A DNA stretch of 64,000 nt from Pseudofrankia sp. DC12 (GTDB lineage: Bacteria > Actinomycetota > Actinomycetes > Frankiales > Frankiaceae). Each line of letters opens with the position of its first letter. Position 1 is the stretch's first letter. The position numbers were made by a program, and so were the translations under genes. This document shows positions 34,610 to 44,132 of the stretch, in pieces. Under the pieces are notes generated by a model, which saw nothing but the letters and a program-made list of their open reading frames with translations, did not search any database and was not told the origin of the DNA. The stretch is taken from the NCBI RefSeq assembly GCF_000966285.1, contig NZ_KQ031391.1, forward strand, positions 3,796,440 to 3,860,439, in the 5' to 3' direction.

Positions 34610-37600
34610 ATGTCAGGCACCCCGGGCGTCGCTCCCATCCCAGTGCCGGCCTGGTCCCTGTCGGTCGTCCCTGGGACGCCGGTGCCGACGTCCGTCGCTC
34701 TCCCCTCGGCGGCATCGTCGGCACCGGCACGGGCGCCCGGCCCACCGGAGCCGATCCCGGCCCGGCCCACCGGACCAGAGCCGGTCGAGCCCCAGCCGGC
34801 GGCCGCGCGGCCGGGCGACGGACCAGCGGTGGAGATCGTCATCCCGGTCCACAACGAGGAGGCCGACGTCGGCCCGAGCGTGCGGCGGTTGCACGCGTTC
34901 CTTCTCGACGGCTTCCCCTTCAGCTTTCAGATCACGATCGCCGACAACGCCAGCACGGACGGGACCTGGGCGCTCGCCGAGGAGCTCGCCGCGGGGCTGC
35001 CCGGGGTCCGCGCCACCTGGCTGCCGGCGAAGGGCCGCGGCCGCGCGCTGCGGGCGGCCTGGTCGGCCAGCCGCGCGGCCGTCGTCGCGTACATGGACGT
35101 CGACCTGTCCACCGGCCTGGGCGCGCTGCTGCCGCTGGTAGCGCCGCTGATCTCCGGGCACTCGGACGTCGCCATCGGGTCCCGGCTCGCGCCCGGGGCC
35201 CGGGTGGTGCGCGGGCCCAAGCGGGAGGCGATCTCCCGGTGCTACAACCTGCTGCTGCGGGCCACCCTGCGGACGCGCTTCTCGGACGCCCAGTGTGGGT
35301 TCAAGGCTGCCCGGGCCGACGTCGTACACCGGCTGCTCCCGTATGTCGAGGACACCGCCTGGTTCTTCGACACCGAACTGCTCGTCCTGGCCGAGCGATC
35401 CGGGCTCCGTATCCACGAGGTCCCGGTCGACTGGGTGGACGACCCGGACAGCCGAGTGGCCATCGTCCCCACCGCCCTCGCCGACCTGCGCGGGATCGCC
35501 CGGGTGGCCAGGGGCCTCCTGACGCGCCGGCTGCCCGTGCGGGTGCTGCGCGCCGAGCTCGGCCGAGCACCGTTGCCTGGCCGGACACCCGGCGCCATCG
35601 ACGGCGCCACCCCCGCCTCTTCGCCTTCGATCACTGGAGATCGGCCCATGACGACCGTCCCTGCCGCCGACAGCGGTGACCGCCCCGACCCGGCGGACGC
35701 CGACCCGGTGGCCCCCGTCGTCCCGTCGATCCCGGCGCAGCCCGGTGGCGACGGCCAGGCCGTCGACGCGGCGGCGCGGCCACCCAGGCGGGAGGCCTGG
35801 GCCAGCCCGACGGCGGCTGCGCAGGACCAAGCCCCACCAGGCGCTCCCGGACCGTCCGTCGACGTGCTCACGGCCGACCCGCTCGCGGTGGAGTCAGCCG
35901 ACACGGAGCCTTTGCCCACCGCTTCCGGCGCGCCCGCGCCCGACGAGCCGTCCCCCGCGGCCGGCGCCCCGACGGCGCTGCCGGCCGGCGCGGGGAACAT
36001 CGGCTGGCGGAGCTGGCCCAGCCGGCTCGTGTGCGGGCGGCCGGGCGATCCGCGCTGGGTCCAGCCGGCGCTGGGCGTGCTGCTCGCCGGGACGGCCGTC
36101 CTCTACCTGTGGGACCTGGGCGCGTCCGGCTACGGCAACACGTTCTACGCCGCAGCCGTGCAGGCCGGAACGCTGAGCTGGAAGGCCATGTTCTTCGGCT
36201 CGCTGGACGCGTCGAACTACATCACCGTCGACAAGCCACCGGCCTCGCTGTGGCTGATGGCGCTGTCCGGGCGGATCTTCGGCTTCTCCAGCTGGAGCAT
36301 GCTCGTGCCGGACGCGCTGTGCGGGGTCGCGAGCGTCGGGGTGCTCTTCGCGGCGGTCCGGCGGGTGGCCGGCCCGGGCGCCGGCCTGCTCGCCGGGCTG
36401 CTGTGCGCCCTGACCCCCGTCGCGGCGCTGATGTTCCGGTTCAACAACCCGGACGCGTTGCTCGTCCTGACCATGGTGGTCGGTGGTTACTGCGTCACCC
36501 GGGCCGTCGAGCGCGGCTCGTGGCGGTGGATCCTGCTCGCGGGTGTCGCGGTCGGGTTCGGCTTCCTGACCAAGATGCTGCAGGCATTCCTGGTGGTGCC
36601 GGCGTTCGCGCTCGTGTACCTGGTCGCGGCGCCGCCGGCGTTCCTGCGCCGGGTCGGGCACGTGCTGGTGGGCGGGGCCGGCGTGGTGGCCGGCGCCGGC
36701 TGGTGGGTGGCCGCCGTCGAGCTGTGGCCTTCCGGGTCGCGGCCGTTCGTCGGCGGGTCGCGGAACGACAGCGAGCTGGGCCTCGCCTTCGGCTACAACG
36801 GGTTCGGCCGGATCTTCGGCGGCGACGGGAACCGCGGTGGCGCCCCCCGGGGCGGTGCCGCGGCCAGCGCGTTGCGCGACGCGCTGACCGGCCACGCGGC
36901 GGGAGACCTACCGGCGTTCCCCGGCGGCAACCGCGTCCCGGGCCGCGGCGGAGGCGGGTTCGGCGGCTCGGCTGGAATCGGCCGGATGTTCTCGCAGAAC
37001 TTCGGCGCCCAGATCTCCTGGCTGCTGCCGGCCGCGCTGATCCTGCTGCTCGGTGGCCTGTGGGCGACCCGCCGCGCGGCCAGGACCGACCTGGCCCGGG
37101 CCGGGCTGGTGCTCTGGGGCGGCTGGCTGGTCGGCTCCGGGCTGGTTTTCAGCTACATGAAGGGCACGATCCACGAGTACTACTCGATCGCGCTCGCGCC
37201 GTCGGTCGGCGCGACGGTCGCGATCGGCGCCCTCGTCCTGTGGCGTGGCCGGGAGGACCTGATCTCCCGGCTGTTCCTCGCGGCCAGCTTCGGGGTGAGT
37301 GGCTGGTGGGCCTACCGACTGCTCGGCCGGATCGACTGGCAGGGCTGGCTGCGCGTGCCGGTGCTGGTCGCCGGAGTGCTCGCGGCGGTGCTCACGCTGT
37401 TCCTCGCCGGCCGGCCGGCCGCCGAGGTCGTGGGCGTGCCGGCGCCGGAACCGGGCCCGGCTGGTGGCTCGCCGACACCGTCGGACGCGTCCGACGGTCA
37501 GGGGCGAACCGCCGTGCGGCGTGGCTCGCCGGTGCTGGACGTCTTCGCCAGCCGGGCGCGAACCTCGGCCGCCACGGTCGGGATCGCGGCGCTTGCGGGC

Positions 37601-38335
37601 GTCGGCCTGCTCGCGGGACCGACGGCGTACGCCCTGGACACCGCCGGGACGGCGCACAACGGCGCGACCCCGCTGGCCGGGCCCGGTAACCGCGGCGGGG
37701 GCGGAGCGCCGTTCGTGGCCGCCGGCCGAGCGGGCGTTACGGCCGGTGCCACCGGCCGTAACGAGAACCGGGTCGGCGGGCAGGGCTTCGGGCAGGGCGG
37801 CTTCCCGGGTCGCCTCGGCGGGTCGGTTCCCGGCGGGGGCGGTCTTCCGGGCGGCGGCCCGAACCAGGGTGGCTCCAATCGGGGTGGCGGCCTTCCCGGT
37901 GGTGGCGCACGCCTGAATGGCCGGCCCTTCGGCGGCGGGTTCGGCGGGCCGGGGGGTGGCTCGTCGAACGCCGCGGTCACCACCCTGCTCACCGAAGGGG
38001 CCAAGGGGTTCCGTTGGGCCGCCGCGGTGGCCAACTCCCAGTCCGCGGCCACCCTGGAGCTCGCGACAGGTGGCAAGCCGGTCATGGCCATCGGCGGCTT
38101 CTCCGGCGGAGATCCGGCGATCACCCTCGCCGGGTTCAGGCAGGACGTCGCCGACAAGAAGATCCACTACTTCCTGGGCGGCGGTGGCTTCGGCGGCGGC
38201 GGCCTGCGTGGTGGCGGCGGTGGCTCCGACAGCGAGATCTCGTCGTGGGTGCAGCAGAACTTCGCCGCCGTCACCATCGGCGGTCAGACGCTCTACGACC
38301 TCACCAAGCCAACAAAGGCCGGAACCGTCGCGTAA
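34610..38335 (+). CDS. Natural fusion: GT2 polyprenyl-phosphate glycosyltransferase plus GT39 transferase
   Basis: About 1241 residues from ATG 34610 (TTG 34568 also open). Residues about 70-310 are a DPM1/YkcC-like GT2 domain: EIVIPVHNEEADVGPSV, DNASTDGTW, MDVDLSTG (DxD), IGSRLAPGARVVRGPKRE, DAQCGFKAAR. Without a stop follows a full GT39 module: TVDKPPASLWLMALSGRIFG, MFRFNNPDALLVLTMVVGGY, FLTKMLQAFLVV, a Gly-rich linker and the terminal FRWAAAVANSQSAATLELAT domain. An internal ATG at 35648 with GGAGA 8 nt upstream could restart the GT39 part alone. GT2 would charge a polyprenyl phosphate and GT39 would transfer that sugar outside, as proposed for YkcC/YkcB. Confidence 0.85.
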   Translation: MSGTPGVAPIPVPAWSLSVVPGTPVPTSVALPSAASSAPARAPGPPEPIPARPTGPEPVEPQPAAARPGDGPAVEIVIPVHNEEADVGPSVRRLHAFLLDGFPFSFQITIADNASTDGTWALAEELAAGLPGVRATWLPAKGRGRALRAAWSASRAAVVAYMDVDLSTGLGALLPLVAPLISGHSDVAIGSRLAPGARVVRGPKREAISRCYNLLLRATLRTRFSDAQCGFKAARADVVHRLLPYVEDTAWFFDTELLVLAERSGLRIHEVPVDWVDDPDSRVAIVPTALADLRGIARVARGLLTRRLPVRVLRAELGRAPLPGRTPGAIDGATPASSPSITGDRPMTTVPAADSGDRPDPADADPVAPVVPSIPAQPGGDGQAVDAAARPPRREAWASPTAAAQDQAPPGAPGPSVDVLTADPLAVESADTEPLPTASGAPAPDEPSPAAGAPTALPAGAGNIGWRSWPSRLVCGRPGDPRWVQPALGVLLAGTAVLYLWDLGASGYGNTFYAAAVQAGTLSWKAMFFGSLDASNYITVDKPPASLWLMALSGRIFGFSSWSMLVPDALCGVASVGVLFAAVRRVAGPGAGLLAGLLCALTPVAALMFRFNNPDALLVLTMVVGGYCVTRAVERGSWRWILLAGVAVGFGFLTKMLQAFLVVPAFALVYLVAAPPAFLRRVGHVLVGGAGVVAGAGWWVAAVELWPSGSRPFVGGSRNDSELGLAFGYNGFGRIFGGDGNRGGAPRGGAAASALRDALTGHAAGDLPAFPGGNRVPGRGGGGFGGSAGIGRMFSQNFGAQISWLLPAALILLLGGLWATRRAARTDLARAGLVLWGGWLVGSGLVFSYMKGTIHEYYSIALAPSVGATVAIGALVLWRGREDLISRLFLAASFGVSGWWAYRLLGRIDWQGWLRVPVLVAGVLAAVLTLFLAGRPAAEVVGVPAPEPGPAGGSPTPSDASDGQGRTAVRRGSPVLDVFASRARTSAATVGIAALAGVGLLAGPTAYALDTAGTAHNGATPLAGPGNRGGGGAPFVAAGRAGVTAGATGRNENRVGGQGFGQGGFPGRLGGSVPGGGGLPGGGPNQGGSNRGGGLPGGGARLNGRPFGGGFGGPGGGSSNAAVTTLLTEGAKGFRWAAAVANSQSAATLELATGGKPVMAIGGFSGGDPAITLAGFRQDVADKKIHYFLGGGGFGGGGLRGGGGGSDSEISSWVQQNFAAVTIGGQTLYDLTKPTKAGTVA

Positions 38336-38357
38336 GGCCGTCCGCGGGCCCGCCAAA

Positions 38358-38392
38358 GCCCGGTCACCGGAACCCCACGCCGGTGACCGGGC
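38358..38392 (+). terminator. Terminator hairpin after the GT2-GT39 gene
   Basis: A perfect 13-bp stem GCCCGGTCACCGG (38358-38370) / CCGGTGACCGGGC (38380-38392) with a 9-nt loop, 22 bp after the stop. No U tract follows. Confidence 0.6.
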
Positions 38393-38585
38393 CCCTGCTC
38401 GATCGCCGATCCGCGGATGTGGCGGCGGACTCGCGTGCTTGTCGCAATACCCGCGAACCCGCGCGAGGACGTAACGGTGCATACTGTGCCGCAACGCGGT
38501 GATCGACGGGTGGCCACGGTCGGACAAACAGATCGTGGGCGTGCGACGGGGTCGCGTCGGCATGCCCGGATGATCTGAGGTCTCA

Positions 38586-39890
38586 ATGCGCCGCTGCCCG
38601 GCTGATGAGCCCTTTCCCGTTGGCCTGACGGTGTCGAGGACGCCTGCTCCTCGGTCAAGGCGATGGGAACGCCTCGGCCTGCTCGTGGTCGCGACGGTGG
38701 TGCTCGGTTCCGCGTGTGGACAGGCGCGGGGCCCGGCGACGGCGCCGGGTGCGCTGACAACGGGTTCGAGCCTCGTCATGGCCCATCCGACGGTCTGGGT
38801 CTGCCGGCCGGGGACGATTGACGACAACTGCGCAACCAACCTGGACGCGACCATTCTCGGCCCCACCGGACCGACCGGGACGGACGCCTACCGGGCCGCG
38901 ACGAACCCCGAGGTCGACTGTTTCTACGTCTATCCGACCGTCTCGCAGGTCGCGCTGGCCAACGCGCCGCTGAAGGCCACCGACACCGAGGTCGCGGTCG
39001 TCCGCACGCAGGCGGCCCGGTTCGGCGCCGACTGCCGGGTGTTCGCCCCGGTCTACGAGCAGTACTCGGTCGTCTCCCGGCTGCAGCACGGCGGCCCGTC
39101 CGACAGCGCCCGCCAGCTCGCCTTCGCGGACGTCCAGTCCGCGTGGAACGACTACCTGCTGAACGACAACCGTGGCCGGCCTGTAGTGCTGATCGGCGAC
39201 GACCAGGGCGCGGAGATGCTGCTGCGCCTGCTGCACGACGAGATCGAGCCGAACGAGGGCCAGCGGGCGCTGCTCGTCTCCGCGCTGCTGGTCGGTGCCG
39301 ACGTGCGAGTCCGCCACGGCTCGCTCGTCGGCGGTGACCTGGCCCAGATCCCGGCCTGCCAGCGTCACGACGAGTTCGGCTGTGTGGTGGCGTACTCGGC
39401 GTACGAGGGAACGCCTCCCGCGGACGCCTGGTTCGGCCAGCCGAACGCGCCGTCCCGCGGCGTCGCCGCTCCGGCTGGCACGCTGAACCTGCAGACGCTC
39501 TGTACCAACCCCGCGGCCCTCGGCGGCGGTGCGGCCGCCCTGGCGCCCTACCTGCCGACGGCCGGGCTGCTGCCGGACGGGGCCCCGGATGGCGGTGACC
39601 TGCTCCCGGGGCTGTCGTCGACCGACCTGCCGGTCGCGTCGACCGGATTCGTGACCTATCCGAACTTCCTGTCCGCGAACTGTCGACAGTCCGGGAACAG
39701 GGCCTGGCTCGACATCTCCGTCCGGCCCGCCTATGTCGACCAGCGCGCCCTTCCCACGCTCGACACGCTGCCGACCTGGGGGCTGCACTTCGACGAGTTC
39801 GACCTCACTCTCGGTGACCTGGTCCAGCTCGTCAGCCGCCAGTCGGTGGCCTACCTGGCCGCGCACGGCGCCTCCGCCGGCCCAAGCTGA
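38586..39890 (+). CDS. DUF3089 alpha/beta-hydrolase-like lipoprotein lacking the serine nucleophile
   Basis: 434 residues. A long N-terminus leads to a hydrophobic signal and lipobox VLGSACGQ, so it is probably lipid-anchored outside. The DUF3089 body is clear: VWVCRPG, DCFYVYPTVS, FAPVYEQYSV, AWNDYLLNDNRGRPVVLIG, VSALLVGADV and FVTYPNFLSANC. In the family the nucleophile elbow reads GHSQG; here it is G204-D205-D206-Q207-G208, so both the usual His and the Ser are Asp. It is likely a non-catalytic, binding or structural derivative (inference). ATG 38586 is preceded by TGAGG. Confidence 0.82.
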   Translation: MRRCPADEPFPVGLTVSRTPAPRSRRWERLGLLVVATVVLGSACGQARGPATAPGALTTGSSLVMAHPTVWVCRPGTIDDNCATNLDATILGPTGPTGTDAYRAATNPEVDCFYVYPTVSQVALANAPLKATDTEVAVVRTQAARFGADCRVFAPVYEQYSVVSRLQHGGPSDSARQLAFADVQSAWNDYLLNDNRGRPVVLIGDDQGAEMLLRLLHDEIEPNEGQRALLVSALLVGADVRVRHGSLVGGDLAQIPACQRHDEFGCVVAYSAYEGTPPADAWFGQPNAPSRGVAAPAGTLNLQTLCTNPAALGGGAAALAPYLPTAGLLPDGAPDGGDLLPGLSSTDLPVASTGFVTYPNFLSANCRQSGNRAWLDISVRPAYVDQRALPTLDTLPTWGLHFDEFDLTLGDLVQLVSRQSVAYLAAHGASAGPS

Positions 39891-39967
39891 CGGCCGGCGC
39901 CGCGGCGGAGATCGAACCGGCGAGCGGCCTGGTTGGTGGGCGTGCTCGGACCAGCCATGGGTACGCC

Positions 39968-40672
39968 GTGCGCATGGCCGGTTACACCGATCGGCGGGCG
40001 GCGGGGCGGTTCCTCGGCGACCTGGTTGCCGACGTGATCGCCGGGACGGTCGTCTCCCGCCGGGGCGCCGTGCTCCGCGACGCCTCCGGCGACGAGGAGC
40101 CGGTGACGGTGCTGGGCCTGCCCAGAGGCGGAGTGCCGGTCGCGGCCGAGGTCGCGCGCCGGCTGGGCGCCCCGCTCGATGCCCTCGTGGTCCGCAAGCT
40201 GGGCGCGCCGGGGCAGCCGGAGTTCGCCCTCGGCGCGATCGCGGCCGGCGGGGTCAGGGTGCTGAACACCCGGGCCGTCGAGCGGCTCGGCCTGACCTCC
40301 GAGGCGATCGAGGCGGTCGCCGTCCGGGAGGCTGCGGAGCTGGCGCGCCGCGAGCGCGTCTACCGGGAAGGCCGCGCACCGCCGCCGCTCGCCGGCCGGA
40401 CGGTCGTGCTCGTCGATGACGGCCTGGCCACGGGGGCGACCATGGTCGTCGCCGCCCGGGCGGTACGCCGGGCTGGCCCGCGGCGGGTGGTCGCGGCGCT
40501 GCCGGTAGCGTCTCCGGACGGGGCGCTGGCGGTGCGCGCCGAGGTGGACGAACTGGTGTGCCCGCTGACGCCGCCGGACTTCATGGCCGTCGGCGAGTAC
40601 TACCGTGACTTCGGCCCGCCGACCGACGACGACGTTCACGCTTTGCTGAGAGTGGCTCCGCCGGTGCGGTGA
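39968..40672 (+). CDS. Phosphoribosyltransferase-domain protein
   Basis: 234 residues with the type I PRTase PRPP loop VVLVDDGLATGATM near residues 141-154 and the upstream GLPRGGVPVAAEVARRLGAP, LVVRKLGAPGQPEFALGA segments found in the stand-alone COG1926 family. C-terminal DELVCPLTPPDFMAVGEYYRDF is also family-typical. Members are often stress (dormancy)-associated proteins of unknown substrate. Start GTG 39968 or ATG 39974; no strong ribosome site. Confidence 0.85.
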   Translation: MRMAGYTDRRAAGRFLGDLVADVIAGTVVSRRGAVLRDASGDEEPVTVLGLPRGGVPVAAEVARRLGAPLDALVVRKLGAPGQPEFALGAIAAGGVRVLNTRAVERLGLTSEAIEAVAVREAAELARRERVYREGRAPPPLAGRTVVLVDDGLATGATMVVAARAVRRAGPRRVVAALPVASPDGALAVRAEVDELVCPLTPPDFMAVGEYYRDFGPPTDDDVHALLRVAPPVR

Positions 40673-40844
40673 GCTGCGTCAGCTCACCGGCCGGAACCAG
40701 GCGGTGACCAGGGTGCCCCAAATTGTCGCGGCGATGTTACCCCAAGCGGTACCACGAGCGAGTGAGTGCCCATGAACTATAGATTCCCGGCAGATGGGCT
40801 CGTGTTTCGCGTTCACTCGCGGATGGCAGTGGAGGGGAGTTCTC

Positions 40845-41399
40845 GTGACCGCAGCGGACACCGCGGACCTCGTGCTTCGGATCGTCGTGGGTCTGACGAT
40901 CGTCGCGCACGGCTACAACCACATCTTCGGTCCGGGTGGGATCAACGGTACCGCGGGGTGGTTCGCGAGCATGGGTCTCAAGCCGGGGATCGTGCACGCC
41001 TGGGCGAGCGGACTGATGGAGCTCGCCGCCGGGGTGGGCCTGGCCGCCGGCTTCCTCACGCCGCTCAGCGCCGGCGCGATCATCGGCATCATGATCGTTG
41101 CGGGTATGACGGCGCATCGCAAGAACGGCTTCTTCATCTTCAAGCCGGGCCAGGGGTACGAGTACGTCCTCATGATCGCGGTTGTCTGCGCGGCGATCGC
41201 GACCTTCGGCCCGGGTTATGCCTCGATCGACCACCTGGCCACCATCGACGACAACCTGGACGGCTGGCTTGGCGGTCTGATCGCCGTGGGGATGGGCGTG
41301 CTCGGCGCGGCCGCGCTGTTGGGCAGCTCGTGGCGCCCCGAGCCGCCGAAGCCGGCCACCCCCGCCACGCAGGAGGTCACGACGACGCAGGACGCCTAG
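40845..41399 (+). CDS. DoxX-family membrane protein
   Basis: 184 residues, four membrane helices (around 5-27, 52-80, 84-103 and 125-150). DoxX/DoxD pattern: LVLRIVVGLTIVAHGYNHIF, GPGGINGTAGWFASMGL, HAWASGLMELAAGVGLAAGF, AHRKNGFFIFKPGQGYEYVL. GTG 40845 has GGAGGGGAG 6 nt upstream, which decides the start. DoxX proteins are linked to redox or thiol-stress membrane complexes. The C-terminus is a soluble Pro/Thr tail. Confidence 0.85.
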   Translation: MTAADTADLVLRIVVGLTIVAHGYNHIFGPGGINGTAGWFASMGLKPGIVHAWASGLMELAAGVGLAAGFLTPLSAGAIIGIMIVAGMTAHRKNGFFIFKPGQGYEYVLMIAVVCAAIATFGPGYASIDHLATIDDNLDGWLGGLIAVGMGVLGAAALLGSSWRPEPPKPATPATQEVTTTQDA

Positions 41400-41413
41400 C
41401 CGCGACCGCTGCT

Positions 41414-41445
41414 GGGACGCGGCCGAACCAACCCGGCCGCGTCCC
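41414..41445 (+). terminator. Terminator hairpin after the DoxX gene
   Basis: A perfect 12-bp stem GGGACGCGGCCG (41414-41425) / CGGCCGCGTCCC (41434-41445), 8-nt loop, 14 bp after the stop. It lies between convergent DoxX and MarR genes and could serve both. Confidence 0.6.
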
Positions 41446-41526
41446 GCGTTCGCCGGTCCGGTTGGCGAGACGGGGACACGCTGGGAGCTGCCCGTCAGGT
41501 CAGCCCCCGCGCAGCCCCGTGGCGAG

Positions 41527-42015
41527 TCAGTCCGGGTCGGCCTCGGCGCCGCCGGGACGGCCGGCGGGGTGCGCGTCGACGACCCGGTTGAGCAGGGTGA
41601 CGAGGGCCAGCTGCTCGTCGCCGGACAGCGGCGCCAGCAACTGCTCGTTCATGGTCTGTGCGCGGTGCGCCACCTCGGTGTGGGTCCCCTCCCCACGCGT
41701 GGTCAGCCGCAGCACGTTGCGCCGGCCGTCGTGCGGGTCGCGGACCCGGCGGATCAGGCCGCGCTGGACGAGGCGCGCGACCACGTCCGCGACGGTCGAG
41801 CGGTCCAGGCAGGCCCGCTCGCCGAGCGTGCGCTGGTCGATGTCCGGCGCCGCCCGCAGGCTGTTCAGGACGACGAACTGGGGCGGCGTGGTCTCGGTGG
41901 ACACCGAGGTCGTCCATAGCTGATGAATGACCTGCTGCAGCCGGCGGGCCAGGTGGCCTGGGTTGGCAGACAGGTCTGCCGCGCCGTCGACGGCAGCTCC
42001 GGACGGTACCGACAC
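41527..42015 (-). CDS. MarR-family transcriptional regulator
   Basis: 162 residues, winged-helix MarR fold: TPPQFVVLNSLRAAPDIDQR, LGERACLDRSTVADVVARLV (recognition helix) and GLIRRVRDPHDGRRNVLRLT (wing), then the C-terminal dimer helix AQTMNEQLLAPLSGDEQLAL. GTG 42015 begins a reasonable N-terminal helix; the frame is open much further upstream without homology. It regulates an unknown target; the convergent DoxX gene is the nearest candidate. Confidence 0.85.
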   Translation of the reverse strand: MSVPSGAAVDGAADLSANPGHLARRLQQVIHQLWTTSVSTETTPPQFVVLNSLRAAPDIDQRTLGERACLDRSTVADVVARLVQRGLIRRVRDPHDGRRNVLRLTTRGEGTHTEVAHRAQTMNEQLLAPLSGDEQLALVTLLNRVVDAHPAGRPGGAEADPD

Positions 42016-42639
42016 GATGGTCCGTCCACCATTCCCTGCCGAATGGTTGGGAAGTGTGTGCGTGTTCAGGGTCTGTGTCCGTTCACGTCGGGCACCGGAT
42101 GGCGCGTCTCGAGCCGGGGACATCGAAGGACCAAGGACCGCGAAGGACCGTGGGATGTCGAAGGCAACAGGGGATCGGAGCCGCTCGGTTGGATTCGAGG
42201 GTCCGAAGGCTGGCGGGGGCGCCGGTGCGGCTTGGTCGTCCGTGGTCGTCGGTCCGTGGTCTAGGTCGGTGGCTGCCAGCCCGCGGTCTTGCTGGGATGG
42301 GATCATAATCATCCGCATCAGGCCATGCTGTGGCGGAATCGCCGGAGAAGCGGTGCCAAGTCCGTCGAGAACGAGGTCTGCGGGTCGAAAAAGTACCGAC
42401 AATTCCGCTTTCACCCCCGACCTGACATGCGTGCGGCCAATTTGACACCGAGTGCCGTCTTCCTTGCTCGGGGTCTGGGCCATGGACCACCGTGCTTTGC
42501 CGACACCCGTCCGGGTAGGTCCCGGTCCGGGCTCGGGCCGATTTCCGAGTGGAGCCCACGACAGCTCAGCGGCCACGCAGCCCCAGGCACCCACGACCGC
42601 CGAGGCATAAGGCCCGGCATCACGTGACGGGAGCAGCCG
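42016..42639. other. Long intergenic region with low-complexity GGACC repeats
   Basis: 624 bp with no gene I can support on either strand. It includes irregular GGACC/AAGGACC tracts around 42120-42150 and GGTCGTCCGTGG-type tracts around 42232-42270, then an AT-richer patch (CATAATCATCC) around 42302-42315. It is more AT-rich and less codon-biased than its surroundings and may hold relic sequence. Confidence 0.4.
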
Positions 42640-43056
42640 ATGGACCGAGGCAGCGCCAAGCACGGCCCGCAGCTCGATGAGGCGATGGCCGACGAGGTGC
42701 GCGACTACGTCCGAGCCCGCAGGCAGACCCACGCCGCCGAGTGGAGGTCGCCCGAGCCGTCGACCGACGACGTCCCAGTGGCGTTGGACCGCCCGGACGG
42801 GATGGGCCGCGGTAGCGCCCCGCGCGGGATGAGCCTCAGCGATGTCGAGGAACGCTCGGAGCTGGCCCGTTGGCTAGGCCGGGCCGTGTTCCCGGCCGAC
42901 CGCGACGGGGTCATGGGCCACCTGCGTGACCACAACGCTCCCGACCACGTGGTCGAGGAGATCCGCCAGGCGCCGAAGCACGGCCAGTTCGGCTCCGTCG
43001 GCGAGCTCTGGCGCGCCGTCCACAGCGGAGCTCACGTGGAGAAGGCCCGGTACTAG
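42640..43056 (+). CDS. DUF2795-family protein
   Basis: 138 residues. The N-terminal half is a variable charged region (DEVRDYVRARRQTHAAEW); the C-terminal half is the DUF2795 domain: RSELARWLGRAVFPADRDGV, LRDHNAPDHVVEEIRQAP, FGSVGELWRAV. Common in actinobacteria, role unknown. ATG 42640 follows GGGAG at 6-7 nt. Confidence 0.8.
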   Translation: MDRGSAKHGPQLDEAMADEVRDYVRARRQTHAAEWRSPEPSTDDVPVALDRPDGMGRGSAPRGMSLSDVEERSELARWLGRAVFPADRDGVMGHLRDHNAPDHVVEEIRQAPKHGQFGSVGELWRAVHSGAHVEKARY

Positions 43057-43231
43057 CAGCTGCCAGGGACGACTCACGGATGCCGTCGCTTTGGCGAGGA
43101 TCCCGCCCAAGGGTGCGGAGAACGGCGTGGACAGAGTGCCGCCTCCACGCCCTTGGCGCGATCAGACCAGGTTGGCCGGGCTGAAGGTCCCTGCCCCGTA
43201 TTACCCCGGCGACGGTGGGCAGGAGCGCGGC

Positions 43232-44122
43232 ATGGAACGCCGCGACTCGGGTGCGGGCGACCGGCGGCTGGTCCGAGGACTGCTTCCGACCCGCCAGCCG
43301 AGCTCCCCCGCCGCCCCCGCAACCACGGGCCCCGCGCCGTCAAGCCAGGCTCGGCGACGGCGCACCGACGATCGCCGCCTCGACTCCCGGCCAGGAAGCG
43401 GCACGACCGACGGCCAGCCCGGCCCCATCTCGCCGCGCGCGGCGCAGACCGCCGAGGGGACCGGGCCGGGGCGGCCGGCTGGCGCCGGACCGCGACGGCC
43501 TGACCCCGACGTGGGCAACGGGCCGAGGCGGACCGGGTTGCCGCGGTGGCGGGGCAGCGGGACCGGCGCCACGGACGGCCCGCCCGCGGCCGCTGGCCGG
43601 CACCCCTCCTGGTGGCCGCGGCCGACGCGGCCGGCGAGCCACGGTCTGTCCGCCGGCGTCAGCGGCCTGCTGGGCCTGATCACGCTGTGCCTCGTGCTGG
43701 CGGCCGTCATCCTGGGGCTGTCATGGCTGGTCGGCGGCCTGGATGTGATGGCGCTCGGCGCGGTGCTCGGCGTCTGGGCGCTGTGTGTGGCGGCCCGGGT
43801 GATCCTGGGCCGGCCGGGCACCGACTGGACGGTGCCGACTCTCGACCAGGTCGTCGCCGCAGGGCTCGCGGGGCCGGACGAGTGCCGGTCACCGCAGCGG
43901 CGGCGCCGGGGGCGCGGGTGGCGGGTCAGCCCGCCCGACCCGGCCGCGGGACCGCCCGAGCCGGCGGTGCCGTCGGGCTGCGGCCCAGCCGCGGTACCGG
44001 CCGTGGCTCGCTCGGCCGGCACCGAACCGGACGAGCCGCGTACCGCGCGGCCAACCGGCGGGAGCGTCTCGACCCGGGCGGACACGGACGGTAACAGGAA
44101 TAGCCCTCGAATGACCGGGTAG
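43232..44122 (+). CDS. Disordered membrane protein, hypothetical
   Basis: 296 residues. About 150 residues of Pro/Arg/Gly-rich disordered sequence come first, followed by two adjacent membrane helices (GVSGLLGLITLCLVLAAVIL and LDVMALGAVLGVWALCVAAR) and a basic/Pro-rich C-terminal tail of about 90 residues. ATG 43232 has AGGAG at 7 nt. The reading direction is supported by the helices, which the opposite strand frame lacks. No family is recognised. Confidence 0.5.
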   Translation: MERRDSGAGDRRLVRGLLPTRQPSSPAAPATTGPAPSSQARRRRTDDRRLDSRPGSGTTDGQPGPISPRAAQTAEGTGPGRPAGAGPRRPDPDVGNGPRRTGLPRWRGSGTGATDGPPAAAGRHPSWWPRPTRPASHGLSAGVSGLLGLITLCLVLAAVILGLSWLVGGLDVMALGAVLGVWALCVAARVILGRPGTDWTVPTLDQVVAAGLAGPDECRSPQRRRRGRGWRVSPPDPAAGPPEPAVPSGCGPAAVPAVARSAGTEPDEPRTARPTGGSVSTRADTDGNRNSPRMTG

Positions 44123-44132
44123 GCATCCAGGC

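Noticed and set aside
38764..38780. GGTTCGAG-like T-loop suggesting a tRNA
   Set aside because: It lies inside the DUF3089 gene and no cloverleaf can be built around it.
41527..42732. MarR regulator with a 240-residue N-terminal extension
   Set aside because: The extension is compositionally different, without motifs, over a GGACC-rich non-coding region; GTG 42015 gives normal MarR length.
43201..44085. Minus-strand protein opposite the two-helix membrane protein
   Set aside because: It lacks membrane helices or motifs; the plus strand has a ribosome site and two clear helices.
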